From positions 36,865,288 to 36,929,287 of the forward strand of contig NC_079519.1 of the NCBI RefSeq assembly GCF_000801105.2: DNA of 64,000 bases, read 5' to 3'. A program made the position numbers and the translations under genes. The notes below the pieces were generated by a model. The model was not told where the DNA came from. It ran no database searches and saw nothing but the letters and a program-made list of their open reading frames with translations. The DNA comes from Raphanus sativus (Eukaryota; Streptophyta; Magnoliopsida; Brassicales; Brassicaceae). Shown here piece after piece: positions 34,224 to 47,859 of this stretch; the stretch's first letter is position 1, and the number at the start of each line of letters is the position of its first letter.

Positions 34224-37200
34224 ATCCCCTAATCAGGTAAGAACTAAAAAAGGTCGGTGATTTTAGAAACCTGGGATGATCAGAAACAGAACCCACAAGT
34301 TAAAATTGCAACTTGATTTGGTTTCGATCTCAAACCCGACATGAGAGGATCAAAAATAAAGAAAAAAGTCAAAACCTTTTTGTCGTCTCTTGAACAGAGC
34401 AGACGAGGACCAGAAGGAGACGCAAATCCTCAAAACCAATAGCGCAGATCCACAAACAGAGAGCTACTCGTGGAGGCTCAGACGAAAATCCCAAAATGCT
34501 ATTTTGACTTTTTTTAATATCAATCAAATGCTTAATCTTTGCTGTTACTTGCTGTTTCCAATTCCTATTTCTTTTTTCTTTTCTTTTAATCAATCAATCG
34601 ACGCAGCATATTGTATATGATTTTATTTGAATTTTTTTATTTATTCGATTTTGATGTCTTTTAGTTATTCTGGGACCCATGAAACCTTCCTTCTTTCTCT
34701 TTTTTGCTTGACTGTATTTTTTTTTCTCAATTCATTTTGAAGCTCTCAAGTTTTTTTTTTACAACTATAAGTAAAAGATCCTCACATTTTCTTTTTCTAA
34801 TGATGTGAAGTCTCTTTATCTCTCTTCTTTTACACCACGACCGTAGAAAATTTTCAAAGATAGTTTTTGACAATTTTTGGTGGTAAAAACTATACAGCTA
34901 CTAGTTTATGAAAGATACGTATACTCTTGGTTATTGTTTTGACTATTCATACAAGATAAGAAAACTAGTATTAGTACCTTCAGATATTATTTCCTGGTTG
35001 TTGTTTGGTATTTTTTCCTCTGAAAAAAGAACTCTACTTACGTAATTCGTCTACCTCCTCACCAATATTCTTCTTCAATATCTGTCTGAAACGGTTTTGA
35101 AGAGGTAGGTCATAAATTACCTAATTTATGATCCAACCCACACATTTATTGGGTTTATTTATAGCACCTACATTTTTCTCATATTAGTAGCCATGAATAT
35201 GATTTTAAATTTAAAACCAATTAAATTTAGTAGGTAGTGTGTGGGCTCAACAACAGACTAAATTTTAATTTTGTTTTGTAATTATTGTTCCTTTTTGTTT
35301 TCTTATAATTATTGTTTCAATCTATTTACTTTGGTTTTAATTTCGTAGTTGGAGTACCTTTTACTATTATGATGATGACCACGATTTCACTTTCGAAATG
35401 GGACACATATCATGCATGGCTTTAGTCTTTAGATCATGACATGCACAAGTAAAGTTATTTTCAGCTTTGAGTATCTTCCAACTCATAATGGGATGTTTGG
35501 TGAAACATGCACAAACACAACATAAAAGCCTTACATTTAGGCCCATTGTAAACAAAGTACGATTATTGCAATTATTTATTTATACTGTCATGTCAGATTG
35601 CATATCATTTGAATACAATTACATCACATCTATTGATATTATTTTAAAAACATAAAGGTTCAAGCATCTATAAAAATATTAAGATTTTTTTTTGTGGGTC
35701 AAATGTATTAACTAAAAATTAAATAGCAAAAAAGAAAGAGAGGATAATTAGGTGTAACAACAACTAATGGGCTTCTATCAGTTCCGCCTGTGCACGCTAG
35801 ATTTTAAATGTCCTTTTGTGCAAGAAGGCAAGCAATGGTCGCATAGATTCCAAGTGTTATATTAAGGCCCACGTGCCGAATGGCATAAATCTTAAAGGCC
35901 CGTTAGAGATGAAGCAGAGAGGACTCGCACTCAAGAGAGGTAAATGACAAAAAGAATAGGATAAAGAGAGTTGTGTCAGACCTTGACCAGATTAGACTGG
36001 TCGGTACACAGCGAAAGGACGGCTCTGAACCAGTAGACACGTCTTCACACATACACACACACACTTCTCACATGTCTCTTTCTAATACGTTCGTTGTTTA
36101 TGGTGTGAAGATTTTGCATGCTTCGTATTTCCTACTCTCCAGATTCATTCTTTATCCGACATGCTTGGCTTGATTCTGTCTCTTCAAAGAAAACGAATCT
36201 CTTCTATTTCTTTTGACCGTTTTAGCCCCTAGCCCACATCTGTCATGCATACTCTCTCTCACCATGTCTTATTCCTGAAGAGCATACGATTATTATGTCT
36301 TCCTGGTATCTTTCCACATGGCCTTTAAACCGCAACCGCATAAGATCATTATGCCTAAAGCTGAATGATCAAGTTGGTTTATGTTTAATAATACATTATG
36401 CTAAACTGCTAGTTTAACTTAGATTAAACGTATGATTTTCCTACGGGTAATATTGAGGTACTGTGGTAATTGGTAGCACGTCTACTCACGCCATCAATGT
36501 CTTAGGTCCATATGCTTTTTTTTCATTTTGGGAAAGATGACACAAGTACGGTTGGGCAATAACACTAATCTCAAAGGAGTAAACTGGCTACGAGCCCCTA
36601 ACAATACAATTGTTGAACTTATTGGGAACTGCATAAATAGCTAAGCTCAATAGTCTCCTACGTTTTTGCATGTCGTTGCCTACTCTCTCCAGTTTGAGCT
36701 TCCCATGCGGTCGCTTTTGATATATTTTCAATCAAATCTATATATTTTTGTTTTCCCCCTATTAATTTACTGTTAATTTCATTTATTTTTAGAAAAAAAT
36801 TGTGGCGACCAAAATTTATTTTGATTTTTTTTTTTGTTATTATAGCTATTAACTAAGTTGCTTAATAAGGCATTAAACTTTACATTTAGAGGAGTTAGCA
36901 ACTGACTCATGCAGTTTCCACAATGCGTTTCTGATAGTGCTCTGATTTACATAATTACATTCTTTTTTATTTACATACATTATGTGATAGAATTAAGCCT
37001 AACAACTTTAGAAGTGTTTAAACATGCAACAAACATGTGATAGGATAATGAATATAGATTAGAAATTTGTGGTTTTACTTATTCATTATGATAATATTCA
37101 AAACAGAAAATATTGAAAGAAGAGCCACCTACGTATCATGAAGCAGAGAGAGAGAGAAAGTCTTAAGGAGAAAGAAGCAGAGCATCTCTTTCTCTGTCTA

Positions 37201-37396
37201 TGTACTCAATAAACCCAACACAACTCTGTCAAAAAGCTTCACACTCTATTTCTCCTTCCCCACCTCTTTGCTCCCTCTCTCTCTCTCTTCTTTCCCCATA
37301 AAAGGAACCTCACTCCCTCAGAAACTTCCATCATTCAACACACTCAAAGCTTAAAACATCTTTTTTAAACTAACGTTCTTCTATCTTCCTCAAAAC
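34224..37396. other. Divergent intergenic region between PLP-fold gene and DOF5.8
   Basis: This 3.2-kb stretch has no recognisable gene. Near 34224-34450 it should hold the leader of the PLP-fold gene. Near 37137-37396 it is purine- then pyrimidine-rich and contains the DOF5.8 leader, with a TATA-like ccataaaagg near 37297. A CACGTG core occurs at about 35870. The rest is AT-rich. Confidence 0.5.
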
Positions 37397-38038
37397 ATGC
37401 CTTCTGACTTCAACGAATCGCGTCGGTTAACTACCAAGGTTCCTCACGGAGGAGCCGTGGCGGATCAGCAAGAACAGCTCCCTTGTCCTCGCTGTAACTC
37501 AACCAACACGAAGTTCTGTTACTACAACAACTACAACTTCTCGCAGCCGCGCCATTTCTGTAAGTCTTGTCGCCGTTACTGGACTCACGGTGGTACTCTC
37601 CGCGACATTCCCGTCGGAGGCGTTTCCCGCAAAACCTCTAAACGCTCTCGAGCTTTCTCCTCCTCCGTCGCCGTCGGAAGCCGGAGCTTCCCGTTACAAG
37701 CGACGCCTGTTCTTCTCCCTCCTCCGTCTTCCTACGGTGGTGGCGGTAAGGGAAACCCGTCGTCTCTCTACGGCGGTTTCACCACTTTACTCAGCAACAA
37801 CAACGCCACCACGGCGAGCAGACATGGGCCTGGTGGTGGTTTTAATGGGCTGGAAGGGTTTGGACTTGGGCTTGGTCATGGAGGGTATTTCGATGGGCAA
37901 GGGATAACGTTCTGGCCCTTTTCCACTGGAGCTTCTGATGCTGCTACAAGCCATGCGGCTCCAGTTGTACACACTACTTGGCAGTTGGAAGGTCTTGAGA
38001 ACAAAGTCGGGTTCGTGGCTGGAGACTACTTAGCGTGA
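37397..38038 (+). CDS. DOF5.8: Dof zinc-finger transcription factor DOF5.8
   Basis: This intronless gene encodes 213 residues. The Dof domain spans about 26-75: [46 protein letters not shown]. Zinc ligands are Cys30, Cys33, Cys55 and Cys58 in C-x2-C-x21-C-x2-C spacing. A Lys/Arg/Ser stretch follows ([14 protein letters not shown]), suiting nuclear import. The remainder is Gly- and Ser-rich, ending with a [19 protein letters not shown] tail. Dof factors bind AAAG cores. Arabidopsis DOF5.8 (At5g66940) is expressed in pre-vascular tissue and is a target of the auxin factor MONOPTEROS (known). Position in the collinear block supports this identity. Confidence 0.92.
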   Translation: MPSDFNESRRLTTKVPHGGAVADQQEQLPCPRCNSTNTKFCYYNNYNFSQPRHFCKSCRRYWTHGGTLRDIPVGGVSRKTSKRSRAFSSSVAVGSRSFPLQATPVLLPPPSSYGGGGKGNPSSLYGGFTTLLSNNNATTASRHGPGGGFNGLEGFGLGLGHGGYFDGQGITFWPFSTGASDAATSHAAPVVHTTWQLEGLENKVGFVAGDYLA

Positions 38039-38392
38039 GACTGAGACCACCAGCTTCTTCTTGAGTCCTAGGCTTTCAAAATCTAGTTTTTTTAGTTCCT
38101 ACTCTTTTAACTTTTCAGTTTAGTGAGCTCTAAGTAGTGTGTTTGTTTGTTTTTGGCTCTAATGTTCATCCCAAATATGGTAAATCTTGGACTACAAGCA
38201 TCCAATTTAATATTTTTAAGGAAATTAACTTCGGAAACATTAGGAAGAGAGGCAAGTGTTACATATTTACACACGAAATGCATGTAGGAGATAAAAACAA
38301 AAGTGTTGACTGGAGTTAGGTCTGCACCCAGTAACATCAAGTGTATTTGAACTACTACTAATTAAAAGTTGCGTGGATTACGCAATGTGAAA
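38039..38392. other. Convergent 3' ends of DOF5.8 and ATG101
   Basis: The 354-bp gap should contain both 3' UTRs. No other feature is seen. Confidence 0.45.
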
Positions 38393-39862
38393 TCAACTGA
38401 GCATCGATGGATGACCACCACTGTGGAGCATCCTCTTGATCATATCCATCCCAAAGGTTGAGTCCGATGAGCTGAAACCAAAAAGAAAAAAAAAATTAGA
38501 CTCGATCAAACACTTGAGGCAACAAAAGTTTAAACAGAAGAACCTTGGGGATCGCTGCACATAAACATAACAGAGTGTGGACAGTTTACTAGGTGAATAA
38601 ATAGAGACTGATGTACCTAGGAAAAGTGATCTCAAAGGGGCAGTAGATAACACCATCGTTGATAGGAGGAACGTGATCCTTTTTCTCATTCACGAATTTT
38701 ATGATTTGGAACAAGACTTCTTGAAGGGATTGCTCAAGCAGTGTCCTACGTGAACTTCTCTCCTCAGACTCCTCTACAGTCAATTAGATAAGAAACATGA
38801 CAATCACTTCCCACTCTAGTGTCAATTCTGGAGAGATGAAAGGATGGGAAATTCATAAAGATCTTACCTCCAGGGTCCGTAACTAGTTTGGAGTGGTGAG
38901 ACTTTCCGGTCGGGGATTTAGTGGGCTGCTGAAGGACATTGAGATTGATATACCATTGTTCCCAGTATAGCCGTTCAATCTTATTAGTGAACCAAGAGGG
39001 CTGTTTGGTTTTGACTTCATAAAACGATAGAGATATCTAGGCAAGTAACAAAAGAAAGAAGAAAGCATTAAACAGCCGCATAGAAACACACAAGACAGAT
39101 AAGCCACACTACCCTTTATATGCTGTAAGAAGGTACCTGACTTTTCTTGTTGGGGTGCTTGTCAATCCAGGTAATGAACTGCTCAATCTTGTCATCAATT
39201 TTCTTCTCCACTTCGATTTCACCACATTCTACCTGGTGACACACACACACAACAATAATCAAAAGCAAAGCATAGAACATCTCTTCTTCTTATGTAGCAT
39301 AACAAAAAAAAGCATAGAGACATACGTAAGTGATGTCAAAAAGCTCCAAGTCGATATCTTTAGGGCGGATAAGACCAAGTGCTCGGTGAAAGACTATAGT
39401 ATGTAGAATGCCTGCCCCCCATCATCAAATCAAATCCAAATCAAAGTTGCAGGAACAATCAGATAGAAATGACAAAGACAAGTGTGTACGTGTCTTATCA
39501 GAAAAAGAAAAAGAAAAACATCTTGAAGCTTAAGAAGATGTATATCCCAATACAGAAATGATCTAAAAAATCTAACCAAGAAGTCAAAACTGAAACATGA
39601 TCTCCGAGACCAGCTAACTGATCTAACAACCCTGGACGCACATGACATGAATCGAACCTACTTCCTACCAAACAGATAAGAGAAGGGGCTGTGAGAAACT
39701 TACAGCGTAGAACCTCGCGTATCTCGAAGGATTCCACTTCCTGCGAGGTGGAAAATTTTTAAGTAACAAAAACAGGAATCGATGGGGACTGAACTAGCAA
39801 AGAAGAAGAAGGGAAGGAGAGATTGTTACCAGTTCCTTCAGATGACAAGCTTCGCAATTCAT
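38393..39862 (-). CDS. ATG101: Autophagy protein ATG101 (HORMA-domain subunit of ATG1 complex)
   Basis: Seven exons join in frame to 218 residues: 39862-39830, 39740-39704, 39411-39326, 39232-39137, 39036-38868, 38773-38617 and 38471-38393. The sequence (MNCEACHLKELEVESFEIRE, then ILHTIVFHRALGLIRPKDID, VEKKIDDKIEQFITWIDKHP, FYEVKTKQPSWFTNKIERLY) is that of the conserved ATG101/Mug66 family. ATG101 has a HORMA fold and stabilises ATG13 in the ATG1 kinase complex that starts autophagosome formation. Length agrees with Arabidopsis ATG101 (about 215 as I recall), and position matches At5g66930. The C-terminal block FGMDMIKRMLHSGGHPSMLS is intact. No disruption is seen. Confidence 0.93.
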
Positions 39863-40783
39863 ATTCCACCCAATTCAATTTGACTTAGGGTTCCTCCGAA
39901 GTTAGTGAGATTTCTGATCAGACAAACTGCTCTCTCCCTTTTTGTCTCTTCTCATCGAGATTTCGTTTTCAAAGCTCTCTCTGTGTATGTGTTGTGTTGT
40001 TACTATTTTGGGTATGGATCTCCCGTATTTGGGCTTATTAGGCCCACTATTTCTCGGTAACAATTAAAATCGACTCTATAAATCTATTTCATTAGCAAAG
40101 ATGTTTCAAATTTTATGATTTTGGAATCTCATACAAACATGAAACCTTACCTGGTCTATTAGATTTCATTAAACAAGCACTACGGTATTTTTTTATTGTT
40201 TTATCATACTTTTGGATTTTGATACAAAAATGAATACAAAATAATTAGATTTCTTATCAAAAGTTAGAGTAGGATAATCTCTCCAATCATAGTAAAATGA
40301 AAACATTTGAACATCATTAACATACAAAAATTCTTATGAGTTTTTAACTCATAATAGTAAATTTAATATATTAGTTTAATTTTTAAAATCAAATTCTAAA
40401 TCATAAAATATAAACAAGTGATTTAACTAAGTATACTAGTTTTTTTATTAAAAGTCTCATTTGAAAGATTCATCTATTTTTCTCTTCCATTTATAACAAT
40501 TTTATTTTCTCATTTAAATTGTAAACCATAAAAAAATATAAACTAGAGATGCATTGAGGGTTATATGAAAATGCTCTTAAGATTAGAAAAAACACTACTT
40601 TTACAAAAGATTATTTTTAAACTCAGTAACCTCTCAATCCTAACTTTTATCCTTCCCTGTGTTTACCACTACATATGTAAATAGCCCACCACCAGCAATA
40701 CTATCATATGACCAGAAAGAACAAAACCATAGACCTCAACCAAATACATTTGAAATGAACTTAAATGAAGAGCAGATGAATCT
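39863..40783. other. Intergenic between ATG101 and SKS17
   Basis: Both genes point left, so this holds the ATG101 promoter (39863-40050) and the SKS17 3' region. It is AT-rich with no gene seen. Confidence 0.5.
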
Positions 40784-42962
40784 CTAAGTGTGTCTTCCAA
40801 TAGCCTTCCCACAGAGAAGAAGATTATCAGGAGGATTGTACTCATTGGCAAGACTCTGTACTGGATCCCATACTTTTAGATAGAACTGCTGTCCTAAATA
40901 TTGTCTTTCCCATATAGCTGATCTCATATTCCACATCCCTTGGTTGTCCAAAGACACCAAGATTGCTGTCCAAGAGTTTGGGTACACCTACATGCCCAAG
41001 ATAACAATAGTAAACAAACCAAAACTAGTAGTATCAACAAGACTTCCAGTTCCATTTCAAAATGCTTACCTGAGTTGTGTGTCTAGTAAGAGCATCAACA
41101 AGATTGTAAAGTGGTCTCTTTGCAGGTGTCCATTGTCCAGAACCAAATCTACGTATCATAACAAAGAAACAGTTCAGAGTTAAAGCGCTATGCAAGAAGA
41201 AGAAGAAGAAGAAGAGGACTCACCCAACTACCCAAAAGTCATAACCGTCAAGGTGCCAAGACTGCACTGACTTCTCATTGTTCTGGAACACAATTTCAAG
41301 AAAATCATGGAGAGATGCTTTAACAACTGATGTCGCAACAGTCGCAGGAGAGTTAGAGGGGAAGCTCTGAATGGCACTCGTGCTGAAAACTCCGGTGATG
41401 TTGAAGTGATCAGCAAGTTTAAGAGGCGTCTCTGAGTTCACATAAGAGACACCGTTCACTGCATAGCGTTGTTTTCCGTTGATCAAAGGAGCTGAGTTTG
41501 AGAAAACAAATGACTTGGTCGTATTGATCTTTCCATAATGAAATGATCCTTGAGGGTTTGGTCTTGCTGCATTTGCTGTTAAGTTCCACCTAAAAGAAAA
41601 ACACAATTAAAAGATGACCTAATCCTTGGCACTCACGTTATTATAGTAAGTAACTGTTTTTTACTTACCTGAATGTTCTGGCTTGTCTCATGGACCAAAC
41701 AAGCTCTCCAGGGGGAAGAGGAGGCATATCACCAGAAGCTGGGACGCCTGAGTTAGAATAACGCAGCAGAGCAGTAACAGAAAGGTTGGATCTCACGAAC
41801 CTAGTGCTCGCAACGATGTAATAATCTTTAGGAGATTGGTTTAACGTCACAAGGAGTGATAAAGACTGGCCAACATGAACATCAAGAGAGTCATAGTCCG
41901 TTTGCATGACGTGAGAGCCTTCAACTTCAACTACTTTCATCGTATGTCCTTGGATTCTGAAGTTGAAAGTGCTTGATAACCCAACATTGGAGATTCTGAT
42001 CATGTAAGTCTTCCCTGAAAGACAAACAGAGACACATGACGTAAGCGACAAGAAACAGTTTTTGTGGACAGCTGAGAGGTTTTATAAACTCACCTTGGTC
42101 TCCTGTGAATGTAGTTTGTGTTTGTCCGTTTATGAGCATACCGTCCGGAAATGAAAGAACCCCACCAGAGTCTAAACGCTGTTGGAGTGTTTTGTGGTTG
42201 GTTTTAAACCAATCACCGATGAGCAGAGTGAAGTCTTCAACTGGGAGAAGGTAAGGGATAGGGATCCTAGGTCTAGCATAGACATTTATAGCTCCGAACC
42301 CACCGGCGGCTTTGTGAAAAGCGGTGGAAGGGAAGTAGTTGTAAGTTCCGATCTGATCTTTGGTTTGGAACTTGTAAGTAAAGTTTGAGTTCGGTGGGAT
42401 TGGACAGTTTGTTCCCAACACTCCATCTTGCCATGAGTTCTTCCTCTGCTTTATTCCGTTCCTAGCCCCATAAACATTGACAAAAGATCAGATAAAACAT
42501 TTGGAGTATGACCCAAACTGTAAATAGTAGTTAATACACAAAAACAGAGGAAGGTTTATTCTTTAAATCTTTAGGGGTTTAATAAAACAGTATAAAATTA
42601 CCAGGTCATGAGAAAGGGTTGGTCAAGTTTGTTGATGAGATTGAGGATGATGTTGTCATTAGTCAAAACATCAAGCTTTGGACCAGGAAACTGACCATTG
42701 ATCAAAATAACCTAAAACGAGCAAAGAAAGAAACAGAATATTAATAAAGAGTCTTTAAAAGGTCTGAGCATCAAACAAAAAAAAAATGGATCAAACAGTC
42801 TATTTGTACCTGTTGAGGAACACCAAGAGGATAGATAATGCCATAAGTCACAGTCCATGTGTAGAACTTGTAAGGGCTTTCTCCTTTCACTATCACCAGG
42901 CTGCTCAAAAGAGCCAAAACTTCGAGGAGATGAAGCAAAGATAATCTTGGTCTGAGTGCCAT
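40784..42962 (-). CDS. SKS17: SKU5-similar multicopper-oxidase-like protein (SKS17)
   Basis: Seven exons join in frame to 541 residues: 42962-42810, 42711-42602, 42461-42094, 42014-41669, 41589-41224, 41148-41070 and 40987-40784. A signal peptide (about 1-27, ending SLVIVKGESPYKF) sends it to the apoplast. Three cupredoxin domains follow. Where laccases and ascorbate oxidases have copper-binding HWHG, this protein reads TWNG (MTWNGIKQRKNSW); the other His sites are also not conserved (NYFPSTAFHKAAGGFG). It therefore fits the SKU5/SKS group, thought to lack oxidase activity and to act in cell-wall expansion and root growth. The C-terminus (DNLLLCGKAIGRHT) has no clear GPI signal. N-glycosylation sites are present, for example NLTA and NITG. 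Position matches Arabidopsis At5g66920. Confidence 0.92.
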
Positions 42963-45096
42963 TTTCAATGGCTTGCTAAAAGAATGGTACAGACAAGGGA
43001 CTTGCTGCAAGCAAAAAAAAAAAACTCTTCCTAAAATGGGTTTGAGATTTGAAGGGACTTTGGTCTATAAAATATGCAATTAGATAGCGAGAGGTGAGGG
43101 TGAGTCGGTGACATAAGTAAGTGAGAGGGGAAAAGTAATGAAGGTGGTTCCAATCAATGACAGTGAAGATCTCGAGTGAGTTTTCGCCGTTATTTTATTT
43201 TTCTGTGTTTCGTCACATGAGTTAATGTAAAGAAAAGGATAGTGGAATATGGTGACAAGGGAATTGAATGGTTTCTCACGCGTTTTGGATATATGATTAT
43301 TGCTTCCAGCCAAAGATTAGCTTTCATTATTCGACTACTCCCATAACGATACCATAAGAAAAGGAAACTGAAAAAAAAATTAAAAATATAAAACGAAAAG
43401 GAACGAAACTGAGGAAAAGACAATAGATGCTTTAAGGAAATATTATTGTGTCCTAATTTGTTATCGCTGATTAGATTCGCCCTTCTGCAGTTTCCTTCAT
43501 GTTCACGTCCCCAATAAAGACTTTTCATTTCTTTTCATTTCATTTCTTGGCACCAAATATAAAAGAACTTTGTAGTTTCTACTACAATAGGATAAATAAT
43601 TTTGATACAAGAGTAGAATATTATTCGTCTGACGAAAAGGAATCTGACTATTTTATTATCATGTTTATGGACCTTTATTATGGTCATCTGCCTTGTTGAA
43701 ATTTGTGCCACTTTTGCTGATTTACTGCAAACGTATATAGTTCTTTTTTTTGGGACATGCGAATCTGATGAAAGACATTTGGTATTATTATTTTTGAAGA
43801 CATGTCGAGTTACTCGCAGTTGTGAAATATGATCACACCGACTGACCAAAATATATATTATCAGATTGTTACATTTTATCGCTATAGTTAATAGAATTAT
43901 AAAATGTTAAGCCCACCAAAATATAAGAAATACGGCATACAAAAGTTAAATGGATGATGTCAAGTATACATATGTTAAGTATCCAATTAAAGTTACGAAA
44001 AAATTACATGCAGTTATAAATGGATGGATTCATATCAAAAGGTTCATGGATTACATGCATGCATACGACATAACGCAAGTACGCAACTCCATTGTTTTAT
44101 AAAAGTACGTACATTTAGATAACTGAGACATATCAATTACGTTCACTTATGTACACTCAATCTATAAGCATGAAAAGTTGTTAAATTTGATAGTTGACTT
44201 GGTGAACAAATACGTAAGGAATAAGTATACCAAAGAAATCGTATTTATGCAGCATAATGATGTGCCGGGAGGATTATTGAGACAAAAATAGGAAGCATGT
44301 CTTAGACCAAAAAAAAATAAAAATAGGAAGCATGTGGGGGAGTAGTTGATTACGCATCATTGGTTTAACTAAAAAGAAATATCAACCACTAATTTTGATT
44401 ATTTTTCTTCTTATTTCTTATTAATAACTACTTAGACTAATCAAGTGACATGCATATATACAAGAGTCAACATGGGGCTGGCACTATCATGACATGTGGA
44501 AGCTACCACGATGATGGACAGTCACATGATATGTCTCTTATCGTAATTCGACCGCTCCAAAATTAAATAACGAGCCTTCCATTGTCTTGTAGCAACTAGC
44601 AAATCTCAAATCATGAGCATTTTTTTTAATTACGCATTTTGTGTCAAGTCAAAAAGAAAGAAAGAAAGAAAAACATACGCAGTTTAAGAGAAATGGGCCC
44701 ATAGAAATAGAAAGCTTGCGAGTGGGCTTGCTTTTAAGTGGTGGCCTAAAACTAATAAGAAACCGCATAAGCTCGCACGCGGGAAAAGAGCACAGAAAAC
44801 ACGCTCCTTCTACCGAACCAACCACCTACGGCGCGTGGGAATGACGACGCGGATGGTTAAACGGCTTATCGCAGTTTCCTAGTAATAGCGCGGCAAGTGG
44901 GAAGCAGGAAGGAAGGTATCATATGTTGTAATGAAAGGACTTTCCACGTCATCGAGGACGACTGCAGGATCGCTTTGCAATGAAGCTAATACTTTTCTTT
45001 CTAACATGTCAGAGAATCTCAAATCGTACAGACAAAACCTGAGAGTTTTTTTTTTTTTTTTTTTTTTGTGTTTGGTGCGAAGAAAGAGAAGTAAAG
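42963..45096. other. Divergent intergenic region between SKS17 and NRG1
   Basis: AT-rich DNA without a recognisable gene. The right end (about 44640-45096) is richer in G+C and should carry the NRG1 promoter and leader, including a run of 22 T at 45046-45067. Confidence 0.5.
45046..45067. repeat. Poly-T run in NRG1 leader
   Basis: Twenty-two T residues end about 29 bp before the NRG1 start codon. They would be a pyrimidine tract in the 5' leader, or part of a leader intron. Confidence 0.75.
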
Positions 45097-47859
45097 ATGA
45101 ACGATTGGGTTTCACTGGGATTAGGTTCTATTGGGGGAGCGTTGGTCTCCGAGGCTCTGAAATTTGTGATCGAAGAGGCAAAGAAGTTCAAATCCTTCAA
45201 ACCCTTATCCAAAGATCTCGCAGAAACGATGGAGAGATTGCTTCCGCTGACCAGAGAGATCGATTCGATGCAAAACAAGCTGGATCTTAGTTCAGGGGAG
45301 CTAAAGAAACTGATGGAAACGATCGAAAAAGCGTATATACTGGTTTGCAAGCTCAGAGACGACCCCGTCTGGTTCTACGAGAAGTCTCTGTACGCCAGGG
45401 ATATAGAGGATATCAATGGAGAAATGACCAAGTTCTGTGGTATTGATCTACAGGTTCTTCAGTATAGGAACCAGTTGAAGCTGCTGGGTGTTGCGGACCA
45501 CCTTGTGGACATGGTGTACAGTTTAGGTAAGAAAATGGACGGCTTGACGATGAGTCTTGTTCCCGCCTCTGTTTTTAGAGACCTTTGCTCTGTTCCTAAG
45601 CTTGATAAGGCACTCGTTGGATTGGCTTGGCCATTGATGGAGCTTAAGAAGAGACTCTTCGACGACTCCGTGGTTAACCTCGTGGTCTCTGCTCCTCCCG
45701 GTTGCGGGAAAACCACACTGGTTACTCAGCTTTGCCACGAGGCAGATGTCAAAGGTATTATAAGCCTTTATATAGGTTTGACTTTTGTACTTGTTGTTTC
45801 TAATCATCTAAGTGTTGTTTACATTTTTGGCAGGGCATTTCAAGCATATCTTATTTAATGTTGTCTCAAGTACTCCCAACTTTTCGGCCATAGTACAGAA
45901 TCTACTCCAGCACAACGGTTACGCTCCACATACGTTTGATAATGAGTCTCAAGCAGCCGTTGGATTGTGGACACTGCTGGTGAAACTCAGAAAAGACGGT
46001 CCTATACTGTTGGTGCTGGATGATGTGTGGAGAGGAGCCGAGCTGTTGCTTCAGAAATTTCGAATTAACTTGCCAGATTATAAGATCTTGGTGACTTCTC
46101 GGTTTGATTTTCCGAGCTTTGGATACAACTATCATTTGAAACCTTTGGAAGATGGAGATGCTAGAGCCCTTCTCATTCAATGGGCATCACGGCCTGATAA
46201 GACGTCTGACAAAGAATATGAAGATCTTCTCCAAAAGGTATTAAATGTCTTTTTTGTAACCGAACAACAACTTCAAGTGATCACTTGTATTGTTTGTGGA
46301 CATTGCAGATATTGAAACGCTGTAATGGATTCCCAATAGTAATTGAAGTAGTTGGCGTTTCACTTAATGGACGATCTCTAACTACATGGAAAGGGCAGGT
46401 GGAAAGCTGGACTCTAGGGGAAACTATTCTTGACAGTCCTTCTCAGCCTACTGTGTTGGAATGTCTGCAGCCTAGCTTCGATGCACTGGTACCTAATCTC
46501 AAAGAGTGTTTCTTGGACATGGGCTCGTTTCTTGAGGACCAAAGGATACGTGCTTCTGTAATCATTGACATATGGATGGAACTATACGGTAAAAGTAGTA
46601 GTATCTTGTGTATGAAGTACCTTGAAGACCTTGCCTCTCAGAATCTACTTAAACTTGTTCCTCTCGGGTATGTTTGCACCTTCTTGACATCAATACCACT
46701 AGAGGAACTTATTTTTATTGGTTTGTGAGCAGGAATGAGACTGAAGATGGTTTCTACAATGAGTTCTTAGTCACTCAACATGATATCCTTAGGGAGTTGG
46801 CTATCCATCAAAGCGAATCAGAAGCAATCTTGGAAAGGAAGAGACTGAACTTGGAGATAAGAGAGGATACATTTCCAGACTGGTGTTTGAATGGACCTGT
46901 TGTTAATGCCTCTCTATTGTCTATCTCCACAGGTAAGTAACTGATGAACGTAGTTATTATACAAATCTCTGACTTTACTATAACTGTGTTTGGTCTTTCT
47001 TGTTTTTTTGTTGTTGTTGCCAGATGATTCGTTCTCATCAAATTGGGTTAAGGTAGATTGTCCCAGTGTGGAGGCTTTAGTTCTGAATCTTTCTTCATTG
47101 GACTATGCATTACCAAGCTTCATTGCTGGAATGAGGAAGCTAAAGGTTCTGACAATAACTAATCACGGTTTCTATCCAGCAAGCTTGAGAAACTTTTCAT
47201 GTCTCCGCTTATTACCAAACCTTAAACGGATCAGATTAGAAAAAGTTTCAGTCACGTTGCTGGACATTGTTCAGTTGAACCTCCGCAGTCTCAAGAAGTT
47301 GTCTTTGGTTATGTGTAGTTTCGGTGAGGTTTACTATGACACTGAAGAAGTAGATGTCTCTAAAGCTCTGCCTAGTTTACAAGAGATTGACATAGACTAT
47401 TGCTATGATCTTGATGAGTTACCATATTGGGTCTGTGAAGTTGTGTCATTGAAGACACTTAGCATCACAAACTGTAACAAGCTCACTTTACTTCCTGAAG
47501 CTATAGGCAACTTGCATAAGTTGGAAGTGTTGAGGGTGAGTTCTTGCATTAATCTCTCTGAGCTGCCTGAAAAGACTGACAGACTCAGCAATTTGCGGTT
47601 TCTGGATATATCTCATTGCTTGGGATTGAGAAAGTTACCTTTAGAGATTGGGAAGCTGCAGAAGCTGAAGAAGATCTCGATGAGAAAGTGTTGGAGGTGC
47701 GAGTTGCCAGATTCAGTGAAGGATCTAGAGGATCTGGAGGTGAAATGTGAGGAAGAAACTAGGTTGATTTTGTGGGAAAGGTTGAAGCCAAAAATGAGAA
47801 ATTTGAGAGTTCATGAGGAGGAAACAGAGCACAACCTCAACTTGCTTCAAATGTTTTAG
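45097..47859 (+). CDS. NRG1: RPW8-type helper NLR, NRG1 family, full length
   Basis: Five exons keep one frame to 818 residues: 45097-45754, 45834-46237, 46309-46667, 46733-46932 and 47024-47859. Residues 1 to about 145 form the RPW8-like coiled-coil (MNDWVSLGLGSIGGALVSEA, KFKSFKPLSKDL). The NB-ARC has a P-loop (GCGKTT, 202-207), kinase-2 (VLDDVW, 280-285), RNBS-B (ILVTSRFDFPS), a GLPL-type block (CNGFPIVIEVVG) and QHD at 489-491 in place of MHD, as in other NRG1 proteins. Residues 541-818 are leucine-rich repeats ending HNLNLLQMF. NRG1 works with EDS1-SAG101 downstream of TIR-NLR sensors, forming calcium-permeable resistosomes and triggering cell death. It is closest to Arabidopsis NRG1.1/NRG1A (At5g66900) as I remember that sequence. 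All nucleotide-binding motifs are intact. Confidence 0.93.
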